Source: Hyphomonadaceae bacterium UBA1849 (GTDB taxonomy: Bacteria; Pseudomonadota; Alphaproteobacteria; Caulobacterales; Hyphomonadaceae). Taken from it: a stretch of 64,000 nucleotides of DNA. The notes under the pieces were generated by a model. It searched no databases, had not been told where the DNA came from, and saw only the letters and a list, made by a program, of their open reading frames with translations. Positions 50,127-59,208 of the stretch are shown piece by piece (position 1 is the first letter of the stretch; each line of letters starts with the position of its first letter). Made by a program: the position numbers and the translations under genes. Location of the stretch: contig DDIN01000008.1 of assembly GCA_002338565.1 (NCBI GenBank), positions 997,567 through 1,061,566 on the forward strand. The letters run 5' to 3'.

Positions 50127-52698
50127 AGATACCCAGATTCCTGGCTATAATGACGGTAACCTGGACCTGACAAACTGTGATCGCGAGCCGATCCATTTAC
50201 TTGGGCATGTTCAGAGCTTTGCCTGTCTGATCGCCGTCACATCCGACTGGCTGATTACGCGGGCGTCTCAGAACACCAGAGATTTTCTGAGCCTTGAGCC
50301 CGCCAGTATTTTCGGTCGCTCGCTAACAGAATTCTTCAGTGAACAAGCTATTCACGACCTGAGATCGCGCATGCAGCTCATGTGGGATGAAGATGCAGTC
50401 GAACGTGTATTTGATGTCGCGCTATTACCGGACAGCGACGAAAATTTTGACGTCGCAATCCACCGGTCGGGCGCGGAAATCGTGCTGGAATGTCAAAAGT
50501 CTGACCTGAACAGGAATACCGATCAGGGCAGTGTCATTCGTCCAATCATTGGGCGGTTGAAAAATGAAAGCTCTGTCGACGCGGTATGTCAGCAGGCATC
50601 GCGCTTTGTCAGGTCACTGACCGGCTTTGATCGTGTGATGGTCTACAAGTTCAGGCCGGATGAGTCAGGTGAAGTGATTGCCGAGACTGCACGTGCCGGT
50701 CTCGATCCGTTTCTGGGGCTGCGTTATCCGGCGAGTGATATCCCGAAACAGGCGCGCGCCCTCTATAAGAGGAACCTGCTGCGCATCATTTCGGATGTAG
50801 ACGATAAAGTTTCTCCGATCCTCCAGCAGTCCAACAATGCCGGACCTCTGGATCTGTCTTTGTCCACGTCGCGGGCTGTGTCCCCGATCCACCTCGAATA
50901 TCTGCGAAATATGGGCGTGAAGGCGTCTATGTCGATCAGCATCGTCATTCGCGGAAAGCTCTGGGGCATGTTCGCCTGCCACCATTACGAGCCACGTATT
51001 CTGAACTATGGAATCCGGTCTGCTGCGGAACTGTTCGCGCAGATGTTTTCATTCGTGCTTGAGCGGGTCGAAAACGATATTGAACGCGAAGAGGCGGTCC
51101 GCGCACGCATTCTCCACGATCAGCTTATGAGCCAGCTGGCCGAGGGTCAGTCGCTTGCCCAGAATTTCGAGGTTATCTCGGATGCTATGCGCGCCCTGAT
51201 CAAAAGTGATGGCGCGGCCCTGTGGGTTGATGGCGAGTTTCTCAATATTGGCCATACGCCTTCGAAAGACCAGTTCTCTGGCCTGGCGCGGCATCTGAAT
51301 GTCCATCCGAGCAGTCAGATTATCGCCACGAACTGCATCGCGGATGACTATCCCGACGCGGTTCAGTTTCAGGACAAAGCTGCCGGTATGCTGGTACTGC
51401 CCGTGTCTCGAACGCCGCGCGATTATATCGTGTTCTTCCGCCGCGAGCTTGTTCAGGAAGTCCGCTGGGCCGGCAATCCCGAAAAGCCGGTGGATGTGGG
51501 TCCGAACGGTGTGCGCCTGACGCCTCGCGGCAGCTTTGCGGCGTGGAAAGAGATTGTTTCTGGCAAATCAGCTGATTGGACAGCTGGCGAAATCGCCGGT
51601 GCAGAGGCTCTGCGTGTAACGCTTCTGGAGGTTGTGCTTCGCATTTCAGATGCAGCGAGCCGCGAACGTGTGAGGTCGCAGGAGCGGCAGGAGCTTCTCA
51701 TTGCGGAACTCAATCACCGTGTTCGCAATATTCTGAACCTGATTCGAAGCCTTGTATCTCAATCCAAACAGTCGGCGGGCTCGATTTCAGAGTTTACGGA
51801 AATCATCGGTGGCCGGATCCACGCACTTGCACGTGCGCACGACCAGCTGACAAATCAGAACTGGGATTCAACTCCGCTCCGTGAGCTGGTGAGCACAGAG
51901 CTTGAGGCATATATCGGCCTCGAAAGCGGTCGCGTGCAATGCGATTGTCCTGAAGTTCTGCTGACACCTTTTGCATTCTCGACGCTGGCGCTGGTTATCC
52001 ACGAATTGACGACGAACTCGGTAAAGTATGGCTGTCTGTCGAATGACTCAGGCGTACTGATGCTATCGGGCCAGAAAGCGGACAATGGCGACCTCATCTT
52101 CAATTGGAAGGAAACGGGTGGTCCAGCAGTTCAGGCGCCTACCCGGTCGGGCTTTGGTAGCACAGTGATCGAGCGGTCCATTCCGTTCGAGCTGAAAGGC
52201 GAAGCCAATGTCCGGTTTGACGTGAGCGGTCTTGAAGCCTCAATGCGTATTCCGGCTGAGTTTGTTGAGTTTGCCGAGCGCGAGGTCACCGCTGCTGAGG
52301 CTGCTGTTGAAGCAAAAGAAGAAGCCAAACCGGCTAGCGCAAGCCTTAGCGGCCCGGCTCTTGTCGTTGAAGACAATATGATTATTGCGCTGGATGCTGA
52401 AGATATGCTGACAGCCTTGGGCGCGGACAGCGTAGAGATTGCGTCATCTGTTTCAGAAGCGCTTCAGCTTATTGAAAAGTACGATTTCTCGTTTGCGATT
52501 CTGGATGTGAATCTCGGCTCCGAGACGAGCGAGCCAATCGCACACAAGGTGAAAGCGTCTGGAATCCCGTTTGTGTTCGCTACCGGATATGGAGAATCGC
52601 AAGCTCTGGCCGATCAGTTTGAGGGTGTGACCTTCATCCAGAAGCCTTACGACCAGAAAGCGGTTCAAAAGGCGATTGCCGGAATGTCTGAGAGCTAG
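50119..52698 (+). CDS. bphP: Bacteriophytochrome HWE histidine kinase with C-terminal receiver
   Basis: The protein has 859 residues from the ATG at 50119. Domain order: PAS (about 15-125) with the probable biliverdin-binding Cys20 in LTNCDREPIHLLG, GAF (about 150-310) with PASDIP (204-209) and His258, PHY (about 330-500) with the tongue motif PRGSF (469-473), an HWE kinase with phospho-acceptor His533 (LNHRVRN), N-box HELTTNS and WKE, and a receiver with Asp796 and Lys842. It should sense red/far-red light. The PAS segment reads HVQSFACLIAV where many phytochromes have IQPHG. The output of the fused receiver is unknown. Confidence 0.93.
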   Translation: MTKDTQIPGYNDGNLDLTNCDREPIHLLGHVQSFACLIAVTSDWLITRASQNTRDFLSLEPASIFGRSLTEFFSEQAIHDLRSRMQLMWDEDAVERVFDVALLPDSDENFDVAIHRSGAEIVLECQKSDLNRNTDQGSVIRPIIGRLKNESSVDAVCQQASRFVRSLTGFDRVMVYKFRPDESGEVIAETARAGLDPFLGLRYPASDIPKQARALYKRNLLRIISDVDDKVSPILQQSNNAGPLDLSLSTSRAVSPIHLEYLRNMGVKASMSISIVIRGKLWGMFACHHYEPRILNYGIRSAAELFAQMFSFVLERVENDIEREEAVRARILHDQLMSQLAEGQSLAQNFEVISDAMRALIKSDGAALWVDGEFLNIGHTPSKDQFSGLARHLNVHPSSQIIATNCIADDYPDAVQFQDKAAGMLVLPVSRTPRDYIVFFRRELVQEVRWAGNPEKPVDVGPNGVRLTPRGSFAAWKEIVSGKSADWTAGEIAGAEALRVTLLEVVLRISDAASRERVRSQERQELLIAELNHRVRNILNLIRSLVSQSKQSAGSISEFTEIIGGRIHALARAHDQLTNQNWDSTPLRELVSTELEAYIGLESGRVQCDCPEVLLTPFAFSTLALVIHELTTNSVKYGCLSNDSGVLMLSGQKADNGDLIFNWKETGGPAVQAPTRSGFGSTVIERSIPFELKGEANVRFDVSGLEASMRIPAEFVEFAEREVTAAEAAVEAKEEAKPASASLSGPALVVEDNMIIALDAEDMLTALGADSVEIASSVSEALQLIEKYDFSFAILDVNLGSETSEPIAHKVKASGIPFVFATGYGESQALADQFEGVTFIQKPYDQKAVQKAIAGMSES

Positions 52699-53382
52699 CT
52701 AGTCACGCGGGCCGGGTGTTTTCGGCTTGTACTTGCAAAGATCAATGATCGGGCAAAGCCAGCATTTTGGCGTGCGTGCGAGGCAGCAATAGCGGCCATG
52801 CAGGATGAGCCAGTGGTGTGCACCGAGCTTGTAATCTGCAGGGACAACTTTCTCGAGCTGTTCTTCAACCTGATCGGGGTTTTTACCGGGCGCAAGGCCG
52901 GTACGGTTGGACACGCGGAAGATGTGCGTATCAACTGCGATCGTTGGCTGGCCGAAAGCCTCATTCAGAACGACATTCGCGGTTTTACGGCCGACTCCGG
53001 GCAGCTTCACCAGTTCTTCGCGCGTCTGGGGGACTTCGCCGCCGAAATCCTTGATCAACATGTCTGACAAGGCGATGACGTTCTTGGCTTTATTTCGCCA
53101 GAGGCCGATCGTTTTGATGTGATCGGCCACACCTTCCTCGCCGAGTGCCAGCATTTTTTCCGGCGTATCGGCGATTTCAAAAAGCTTCTTCGTGGCCTTG
53201 TTCACGCCGACATCGGTTGCTTGCGCAGACAGGGCGACAGCGACAACCAGTGTATAGGGGTTCACGAAGTGCAGCTCTGTGTGGGGGTCTGGGCGGTCTT
53301 CCGCCAGAATACGGAAGAGTTCTTCGGCCTTCGCTTTTGGAAAACGCCTTGGCGCTGATTTTCTTTTCTTTTTTTCGGCCAT
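52699..53382 (-). CDS. nth: Endonuclease III
   Basis: The 227-residue enzyme has the helix-hairpin-helix LPGVGRKTANVVLNEAFG with the catalytic Lys, the Asp in AVDTHIFRVSNR, and the iron-sulfur motif C-x6-C-x2-C-x5-C at the C terminus. It removes oxidised pyrimidines and cuts abasic sites. Its stop codon directly abuts the phytochrome stop codon, tail to tail. Confidence 0.96.
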   Translation of the reverse strand: MAEKKKRKSAPRRFPKAKAEELFRILAEDRPDPHTELHFVNPYTLVVAVALSAQATDVGVNKATKKLFEIADTPEKMLALGEEGVADHIKTIGLWRNKAKNVIALSDMLIKDFGGEVPQTREELVKLPGVGRKTANVVLNEAFGQPTIAVDTHIFRVSNRTGLAPGKNPDQVEEQLEKVVPADYKLGAHHWLILHGRYCCLARTPKCWLCPIIDLCKYKPKTPGPRD

Positions 53383-53508
53383 CTGACGTTCTGACGATTT
53401 ATGTCAGCCCCTTGGAATGCAGGAAATATCACCCGCGCCATTTTCATTTCACAGGAACTGATTAGTTTGCCTGTGAGAGAGAGACAAGTCGCAGAACCTC
53501 ACAGGCCC

Positions 53509-54012
53509 ATGACTGACGCTGATTTGAAAAAAGAGCTCTATTTTGATGCGCTGATGAAGCCGAACGCGTCTTTGTCGCGCTCGGGTTTCTGGGTGATTAT
53601 GGGCGTGATCATAGCGATTAACGTCTTCTCGATGATCGGCTTTCTGTCGCGCGGCGCATTTCCAATCATTGGCTTTCTGGGCCTCGATATTCTTGCTGTC
53701 TGGCTGGCGTTCAAAGTCTGCTTCAAAGACCAGACCCAATGGACGCGCGTGCGTATTTCGCCGGAGACGCTTCGGGTCGATCATCGCAATCCGAAAGGCG
53801 TTGAAACCCATATAGAGCTTCCAACCGCCTTCGCCCGTGTTGAGCTAAAAGAGCCGGTGACGGTGCACAGCTGGGTGACCTTGTCCTATCAGCGGCAGGC
53901 CTATGTCATCGGCCGGTTTTTGACGGTCGACGAGCGAAAATCTCTGGTCGAGGCGATGCGGGATGCCATTCAGCGCGCGCGGACACATCGTTATGCCGGT
54001 GAGGTGGAGTAA
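53509..54012 (+). CDS. DUF2244 family membrane protein
   Basis: From the ATG at 53509 the product has 167 residues: a short soluble start (DALMKPNASLSRSGF, the family opening), two transmembrane helices (FWVIMGVIIAINVFSMIGFL and PIIGFLGLDILAVWLAFKVC) and a soluble C-terminal domain with RVRISPETLRVDH. DUF2244 proteins are widespread in alphaproteobacteria and of unknown function. The frame is open further upstream to 53401 but without family features. Confidence 0.83.
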   Translation: MTDADLKKELYFDALMKPNASLSRSGFWVIMGVIIAINVFSMIGFLSRGAFPIIGFLGLDILAVWLAFKVCFKDQTQWTRVRISPETLRVDHRNPKGVETHIELPTAFARVELKEPVTVHSWVTLSYQRQAYVIGRFLTVDERKSLVEAMRDAIQRARTHRYAGEVE

Positions 54013-54068
54013 GTCCCGACCACAAGATTCAGGTGGCGCAAGGCGCAAAGCATCGTCAGACTGGGCCT

Positions 54069-54971
54069 ATGACACACATCGCTCTTTCACTTGATGACCG
54101 CTGCAAAGCCTATGATCGCATGGCTGATGCACTCGATTATCTGGGTGAAAACTGGAAGGCGCGACCGGGCCTTGATGAAATTGCCGGGCAGTTTGGTCTG
54201 TCTCCGGCGCATTTCCAGAAAGAGTTTACGCGCTGGGCAGGTATTTCTCCGAAACAGTATATGGCTTCCCTCGCACATGCAGAGGCAGGAGACCTGCTTC
54301 GGCAAGGCGCGAGCGTTCTGGAAGCAAGCTATGAGGTCGAAGCGTCTGGCCCATCGCGCCTGCATGATCTTTTCATCGCGCATGAGGCTTTAACGCCGGG
54401 CGAGGCGGGCTCTGGAGGCCGCGATGTAACGCTGACCATCGGCAAAGGGCCGACACCGTTCGGGACTGGCGTTTTACTGTTCTCAGACCGCGGTTTGAGC
54501 GGGCTTGGCTTTATAGATGACCAGCCGGAAACGGCTGGCCGCGCGGGTGAGCATGTCGGCAGGCCGGAACAGGCCGCGTTCGCCGATCTGGCATCGCGTT
54601 ACCCGAACGCTGCCATTCGCCGAGACGACGCAAAGGCAGCCGATTTTGCAGATCGCATTTTTGCACCGGGTGCGCGTGTACCGTTGGCGCTTTATGGTAC
54701 GCCGTTCCGTCGGCAAATCTGGCGCGCTTTGCTTGAAATTCCGGTAGGTGAAACACGCACTTATGGCGAGGTGGCACGCACTGCGGGCAGGGAAGGCGCA
54801 GCCCGCGCAACAGGCACAGCGGTGGGCGCAAATCCGATTTCCTGGTTTATTCCCTGTCACCGGGCCTTGGCTTCTGATGGTCGGTTACATAATTATCATT
54901 GGGGCGTAAGACGAAAACGCGTCATGTTGGCGATGGAAGCAGGTTATCGGGAGGCAGAGGCGCTTTCCTGA
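54069..54971 (+). CDS. Ada-like AraC-type regulator fused to methylated-DNA-protein cysteine methyltransferase
   Basis: The 300-residue protein starts with an AraC-type helix-turn-helix region (GLDEIAGQFGLSPAHFQKEFTRWAG) and ends with an O6-alkylguanine transferase domain with LEIPVGETRTYGEVA and the active-site WFIPCHRALASDG, followed by NYHWGVRRKRVML. The N-terminal zinc domain with the phosphotriester-accepting Cys of E. coli Ada is absent, so methylphosphotriester sensing is not expected. It repairs alkylated DNA and may regulate repair genes. ATG at 54069. Confidence 0.92.
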   Translation: MTHIALSLDDRCKAYDRMADALDYLGENWKARPGLDEIAGQFGLSPAHFQKEFTRWAGISPKQYMASLAHAEAGDLLRQGASVLEASYEVEASGPSRLHDLFIAHEALTPGEAGSGGRDVTLTIGKGPTPFGTGVLLFSDRGLSGLGFIDDQPETAGRAGEHVGRPEQAAFADLASRYPNAAIRRDDAKAADFADRIFAPGARVPLALYGTPFRRQIWRALLEIPVGETRTYGEVARTAGREGAARATGTAVGANPISWFIPCHRALASDGRLHNYHWGVRRKRVMLAMEAGYREAEALS

Positions 54972-54997
54972 CCGAGCCCGATCAGGAGTAGCGTTTA

Positions 54998-55492
54998 TTG
55001 ACCTGGATTATCCTTGGCATCATCGGCTTTTATGCCGTCTGGGCTGCGTTCATCGCGTGGAGCTTTACCGGCATTAAGAAAGAGGCGCGCATTGTGTATG
55101 ACGCTGCCCGTCAGCGCGGAGAGTTTCCGGCTGACGAACCTTATGAACCCTTCGAACAAGCGCATATCCGTACCAGCGTTCTACGTGTCTCGATTTATCG
55201 ATGGCTCGCCTGCCTGACGGCGACAATTGTCATGCCTCTGGCCGTCTGGCTGTTCAGTACAATCTGGGTAAAGCTTTATTACTTTAACGGCGCGAATGAT
55301 GTGTTCGCCGAGGGCACGCTGGTCCATTCATTTTATCTGGCTGTGACGACGATGGCGTCGCTTGTGCTGGTCGCAGGTATTTACGCGCATCGTTACCATA
55401 AAGGCCGTCCTGCTAATTTTGACGTAGAATGGGCGAAGGAAAAAACGCCTGATCCTGCAACACTGAGTTCCCTGGGAGTTTCCGAACAATGA
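54998..55492 (+). CDS. Small integral membrane protein of unknown function
   Basis: The product has 164 residues with three hydrophobic helices: WIILGIIGFYAVWAAFIAWS at the N terminus, WLACLTATIVMPLAVWLFS in the middle and SFYLAVTTMASLVLVAGIYA near the C terminus. It starts with TTG at 54998; AGGAG nine bases upstream supports this. I do not recognise a family. It overlaps gloA by four bases, so it is probably co-expressed with the glyoxalase. Confidence 0.65.
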   Translation: MTWIILGIIGFYAVWAAFIAWSFTGIKKEARIVYDAARQRGEFPADEPYEPFEQAHIRTSVLRVSIYRWLACLTATIVMPLAVWLFSTIWVKLYYFNGANDVFAEGTLVHSFYLAVTTMASLVLVAGIYAHRYHKGRPANFDVEWAKEKTPDPATLSSLGVSEQ

Positions 55493-55959
55493 GCATTGAA
55501 TATCTTCACACCATGGTTCGCGTGACCAATCTGGATGACACGCTGAAATTCTTCTGTGAGGGGCTCGGGCTGAAGGAAGTGCGCCGGATCGATAATGAAG
55601 CAGGCCGGTTTACGCTGGTGTTTCTGGCAGCGCCTGAAGATCTGGACCGCGTGAAGTTTGACACCTCCGGCACGCCGCTCAAAGAGGGCATTCCAATGGT
55701 CGAGCTGACCCATAACTGGGACCCTGAAGAGTATTCAGGCGGTCGCAATTTCGGGCATCTGGCCTATCAGGTCGGTGATGTCTACGAAGTCGTTGAGCGC
55801 CTGTCCGATATGGGCGTGACGATCAACCGCCCGCCGCGTGATGGCTATATGGCGTTTGTCCGCTCGCCGGATGGTATTTCCGTTGAACTTCTTCAGAAGG
55901 GCAAGCCGCAGGCGCCGAAAGAGCCCTGGGCAAGCGCAGAGAATATCGGGAGCTGGTAA
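55489..55959 (+). CDS. gloA: Lactoylglutathione lyase (glyoxalase I)
   Basis: This 156-residue VOC-fold protein has HTMVRVTNLDDTLKFFCEGLGLKEVRR with the first metal His, HLAYQVGDVYEVVE with the second and ISVELLQKG with the Glu. It converts methylglyoxal-glutathione hemithioacetal to lactoylglutathione. It overlaps the small membrane protein gene and abuts the YciI gene. Confidence 0.92.
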   Translation: MSIEYLHTMVRVTNLDDTLKFFCEGLGLKEVRRIDNEAGRFTLVFLAAPEDLDRVKFDTSGTPLKEGIPMVELTHNWDPEEYSGGRNFGHLAYQVGDVYEVVERLSDMGVTINRPPRDGYMAFVRSPDGISVELLQKGKPQAPKEPWASAENIGSW

Positions 55960-56243
55960 TGGCACTGTTTCATGTGATGGCGCTTGATAAGCCGGATGCG
56001 CTGGATCTGCGCCTTGAAAACCGCGCTGCTCACCTAGAGTGGGCCAAAGCCGCTGGCGATACCGTCCGCATGGCGGGCCCGCTGCTGGCTGACGATGGCG
56101 AGAGCTTTGTCGGTTCTGTGTTTCTGATCGAGGCGGAAAGCGAAGAGGCGCTCAAAGCGTTTCAGGCTGAAGACCCTTATGTGAAGGCCGGCCTCTTCCA
56201 GACGGTGGATATTCGTCCGTTCAAACTGGTGATTTCAAACTAG
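55959..56243 (+). CDS. YciI family protein
   Basis: The 94-residue protein has the YciI pattern: ALFHVMALDKPDALDLRLENRAAHLEWAK with the conserved His, then RMAGPLLADDGESFVGSVFLIEA and EDPYVKAGLF. YciI proteins have a ferredoxin-like fold and are thought to be small enzymes, function unknown in most cases. It shares a base with the gloA stop codon and overlaps the convergent sulfotransferase by four bases. Confidence 0.9.
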   Translation: MALFHVMALDKPDALDLRLENRAAHLEWAKAAGDTVRMAGPLLADDGESFVGSVFLIEAESEEALKAFQAEDPYVKAGLFQTVDIRPFKLVISN

Positions 56244-57058
56244 CTTTTCTGCGGAATGGCCAGAAGGTCATATCCAAGATCATGGCGGAAATATTCGCCA
56301 ACAATATCCTGATAAATCGCGAGCGCTTCGCCGGTGAAGAGCTCGTTCAGATCGTCCTTGCGTTTCTGAAGCACGTTCTTTTCTGCACTCGGGTCAACCT
56401 TTTTGGCCATAGCCTCTTTCGTGCCTGCCTCAATCGCCATGTCTATAGAGGCAGGTGTGAGGTTGATCTTCCAATGGTCGGAGATCGCTTGCAAGCGGCC
56501 GCGCGTATCGGCTTGCACCTCTTCATAACGCACACGCAGAATCTTCTCCGGAAAGCGCTGTTTCAGATCGCCCCAGCGATTCCAGAAGCGCGCCAGCCAG
56601 AACAGATCGCAGCGATACATCTCACCTGACGGATCGCCTTTCAGATAGGTCAGCCAGTCGGTTTGCAGCTCGTAATTCCACTTGGTGAAGTGCGAAGCGA
56701 GAATTTGCATCGGGTGGCGGACCTGCAGAACATATGGCGGCAGGTTGAACAGGCTGTGTGACCATTTCTGATCCATCAACGCGTGCGGAATCGTGTGGGC
56801 GAATGCCAGTGCGGGCAGCTCCTTGAACGGTGATACGTTCTTCGGATTACCGATATAGGGCTGTGTTGCAGCTTCTGAGAAGTAAGGCGGAGGTTCCACG
56901 CCATACGTTTCCGCCAGCGCCACGCTCAGCATGTATTTAATCCAGTGCGTGCCGGAATTCTTCGACGTCACCAGACAGCCTTGCAGGCGACCATGACGGA
57001 AGACTGATCCGTTTAGCCAGTTATCTTTCCAGACGCGGGAATTATAGGGATCAGACAT
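56240..57058 (-). CDS. Sulfotransferase family protein
   Basis: The 272-residue protein has a PAPS-binding 5'-phosphosulfate loop TSKNSGTHWIKYML near residue 31 and VRHPMQILASHFTKWN near residue 110 as the 3'-phosphate-binding part. It also has RYEEVQADTRGRL downstream. Such enzymes transfer sulfate from PAPS to alcohols or sugars. The acceptor is unknown and no PAPS-synthesis gene is in the window. Confidence 0.85.
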   Translation of the reverse strand: MSDPYNSRVWKDNWLNGSVFRHGRLQGCLVTSKNSGTHWIKYMLSVALAETYGVEPPPYFSEAATQPYIGNPKNVSPFKELPALAFAHTIPHALMDQKWSHSLFNLPPYVLQVRHPMQILASHFTKWNYELQTDWLTYLKGDPSGEMYRCDLFWLARFWNRWGDLKQRFPEKILRVRYEEVQADTRGRLQAISDHWKINLTPASIDMAIEAGTKEAMAKKVDPSAEKNVLQKRKDDLNELFTGEALAIYQDIVGEYFRHDLGYDLLAIPQKS

Positions 57059-57130
57059 GAAACTACGCTTGCTTGCTCTAAGATCGGAAGCCTTCGATTA
57101 GAACATGGCGTCACTTTAGGGAAGGCCCGA

Positions 57131-57610
57131 CTAAACGGTCACACCTGTCTGGGTGCGGAAGACCTGCAGAATACGCAATTGGGCACGCGTTGGTTCGCTT
57201 TTGACCTCGGTCAGTTCAACCAGTATTTCATCAAAGTCGATAATCTCGCGATCCGAATAGTTCCGGCGGATCAGACGGCCAAGGTCACGGAGCAGGGCGT
57301 CTTTGTCTTTGGCCGTATGCAACAGTCCGGATGCGGCGCCCATAGCTTGTGGGGCCTCGTCATCATCAAGGCGAAAGCGGCTTTTCAGAATGGAGAAGGT
57401 GGCATCAATCTGTGCGTTATCTGGCTCACCATCGGCCCAGATAATGGCCATCATGAATCCGAGAATGCCCATTAGCGGCTCGGTTATATGGTGGGTCACT
57501 TCGCTCTCATGTGAGTTCTCAACGCGCTGTTTTTCGGCTTTTTCACGCATGGCGCGGGCAATCAGAAAGGCGAATGCAGCAATGGCAATAATGGCGAACC
57601 AGACCTGCAT
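57131..57610 (-). CDS. Membrane-anchored TerB-like protein (first of two)
   Basis: The 159-residue protein has one N-terminal helix (VWFAIIAIAAFAFLIARAM) followed by a soluble domain with AIIWADGEPDNAQIDATFSIL and YSDREIIDFDEILVELTEV, an acidic helical pattern like TerB domains. TerB proteins occur in tellurite- and stress-related systems. The assignment is tentative. It lies 133 bases after a related gene on the same strand. Confidence 0.6.
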   Translation of the reverse strand: MQVWFAIIAIAAFAFLIARAMREKAEKQRVENSHESEVTHHITEPLMGILGFMMAIIWADGEPDNAQIDATFSILKSRFRLDDDEAPQAMGAASGLLHTAKDKDALLRDLGRLIRRNYSDREIIDFDEILVELTEVKSEPTRAQLRILQVFRTQTGVTV

Positions 57611-57743
57611 CAGACGCCGTACCCGTCTTGCGATACGGAATACGTCAAATGTGAAGTGATTGTGTGCTTCATAATGTCCAGCTTTGATCCGGCCTTTAGT
57701 CCTTTCAATGTAGGACAGGCGCTTCGAAAGGAAAAGGAGACAA

Positions 57744-58280
57744 TCAGGCTTGGCGCGTCAGCCCAACGAGAGTTTGATATTCCGTGATGGTATCGAACTG
57801 GTTCTGGTTCGGGCCACCGTCTGCTGCGCCCACTTCAACCATCATATCTTTCAGTTCGATCAGTTCCTGGCGGGACACCGCGTTAGACACAACCCGTGCC
57901 ATCCGGCGTATAAGCGCATCGGTCCGGGCTTCTTTTTCACTAACCCACGCCGCCTGCACGATAACTTCTTCTGCATCACTGGCAGAAAAGCCGAAATTCT
58001 CTGACACAAGGCGCTCAATCACGTTCTTCTGAGTGCGCGTGACGTCTCCGCCAGCGCGCGCGACTTCCAGTATCAGGATTGTGGCGGCTTCACGCGGGTC
58101 CTCAACGAGGCTGGAGCCCGATTTTCCGGATTTTCTGCGAAAGGCGAGTTTGCGGGGAAGGTTTATCGCACCTTCTGCAAAGTCTTTGATCTCACGGGCT
58201 GCGTGCATGCCCGACTGAATGCGCCAGAGCAGAACACCGAGCGCGCTAAGTCCGCCAAGCACGGCTAGAAGAATATGCAT
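57744..58280 (-). CDS. Membrane-anchored TerB-like protein (second of two)
   Basis: The 178-residue protein has an N-terminal helix (ILLAVLGGLSALGVLLWRI) and a soluble TerB-like part with EAATILILEVARAGGDVTRTQKNVIERL and MARVVSNAVSRQELIELKDMM. The layout is the same as in the neighbouring 159-residue protein, though the sequences are clearly diverged. It starts 36 bases after pyrF with GGGAGGG before the ATG. Function unknown. Confidence 0.6.
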   Translation of the reverse strand: MHILLAVLGGLSALGVLLWRIQSGMHAAREIKDFAEGAINLPRKLAFRRKSGKSGSSLVEDPREAATILILEVARAGGDVTRTQKNVIERLVSENFGFSASDAEEVIVQAAWVSEKEARTDALIRRMARVVSNAVSRQELIELKDMMVEVGAADGGPNQNQFDTITEYQTLVGLTRQA

Positions 58281-58316
58281 GTGAGTTTCCCTCCCCCAAT
58301 CAGGAAAGGAAACTGT

Positions 58317-59207
58317 TTAGCAATTCTGGGTAGCTTTTAACAGATCATCTTGCGCAAATTTAATCGCTTCGGAAATCGCATACTGCCATTCCTCTACGGT
58401 GCCCGCCTTCTGGGCTGCCTCTGGGAAGGTAACCGAGCGCGAAGCGTTCACGACGCCGCCTTCAAGAATGCCGTTTACGGGCACAAAACCGGCTACGGCT
58501 TCGGCTGCGCCAGCGCCTTGCGCGCCATAACCTGGAACGAGCAACAGATTATCGGGCGCTGCATCACGGATTTGCCGCGCTTCCTCTGGAGCGGTCGCGC
58601 CAGCCACCAGCATCATGCCGGACCAGTCGGTCGATTTGCCCTTCAGCTTCTGGCCCTTTTCATGGAAGGCTTTCGCCATACGCATGAAGACGGGCTCGCC
58701 CCCGACAATCTTTTCCTGAATGTCCGCTGCGCCCGGATTGGATGTGCGCGTGAGAACAGCAATGCCGCGGCCGTTATCTGCCGCCGTGTTGACGAACGGG
58801 TCGAGCGTCTCAAGGCCCATATACGGGTTCACGGTAAGCGCATCGCACGCACATGGCGCATTCTCACCCAGATAGGCGGTCGCATAGCCCTGCGCGGTCG
58901 AGCCGATATCGCCGCGTTTGGCATCCATGATTACTAGAAGACCTGCATTACGCGCTGTCTTGCAGATATGCTCCATCGCAGCCATGCCCGGGCTGCCCCA
59001 GATCTCAAAGAAGGCCGCTTGCGGTTTGATGCAGGCGACCTTTCCGGCGGCAGCTTCGATAATGCCGTCCGCCCAGACCGCAATACTGCCCGCGCTTGGA
59101 TTGCCGAACAGTTCCGGGAACATATGCGGATGAGGATCAATGCCGACACAGAGCGGGCCGAACTCACGAGTTTTCTCAATCAGCCTGTCAGCAAATGGTC
59201 GGGTCAT
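58317..59207 (-). CDS. pyrF: Orotidine 5'-phosphate decarboxylase, type 2
   Basis: From the ATG at 59207 the product has 296 residues, longer than type 1 enzymes and typical of type 2. Visible are GPLCVGIDPHPHMFPELFG, the catalytic DAKRGDIGSTAQGYA and LTVNPYMGLETLDPF. It makes UMP in pyrimidine synthesis. It starts one base after the protease stop codon, so it belongs to the DUF350-protease transcript. Confidence 0.94.
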   Translation of the reverse strand: MTRPFADRLIEKTREFGPLCVGIDPHPHMFPELFGNPSAGSIAVWADGIIEAAAGKVACIKPQAAFFEIWGSPGMAAMEHICKTARNAGLLVIMDAKRGDIGSTAQGYATAYLGENAPCACDALTVNPYMGLETLDPFVNTAADNGRGIAVLTRTSNPGAADIQEKIVGGEPVFMRMAKAFHEKGQKLKGKSTDWSGMMLVAGATAPEEARQIRDAAPDNLLLVPGYGAQGAGAAEAVAGFVPVNGILEGGVVNASRSVTFPEAAQKAGTVEEWQYAISEAIKFAQDDLLKATQNC

Positions 59208-59208
59208 A

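Noticed and set aside
57674..57787. Small rightward ORF of 37 codons
   Set aside because: It overlaps the 3' end of a TerB-like gene on the other strand, has no clear ribosome-binding site and no recognisable feature.
58284..58314. AGTTTCC/GGAAACT inverted repeat after pyrF as a terminator
   Set aside because: The loop is 17 bases long, there is no T tract, and it contains the ribosome-binding site of the next gene.
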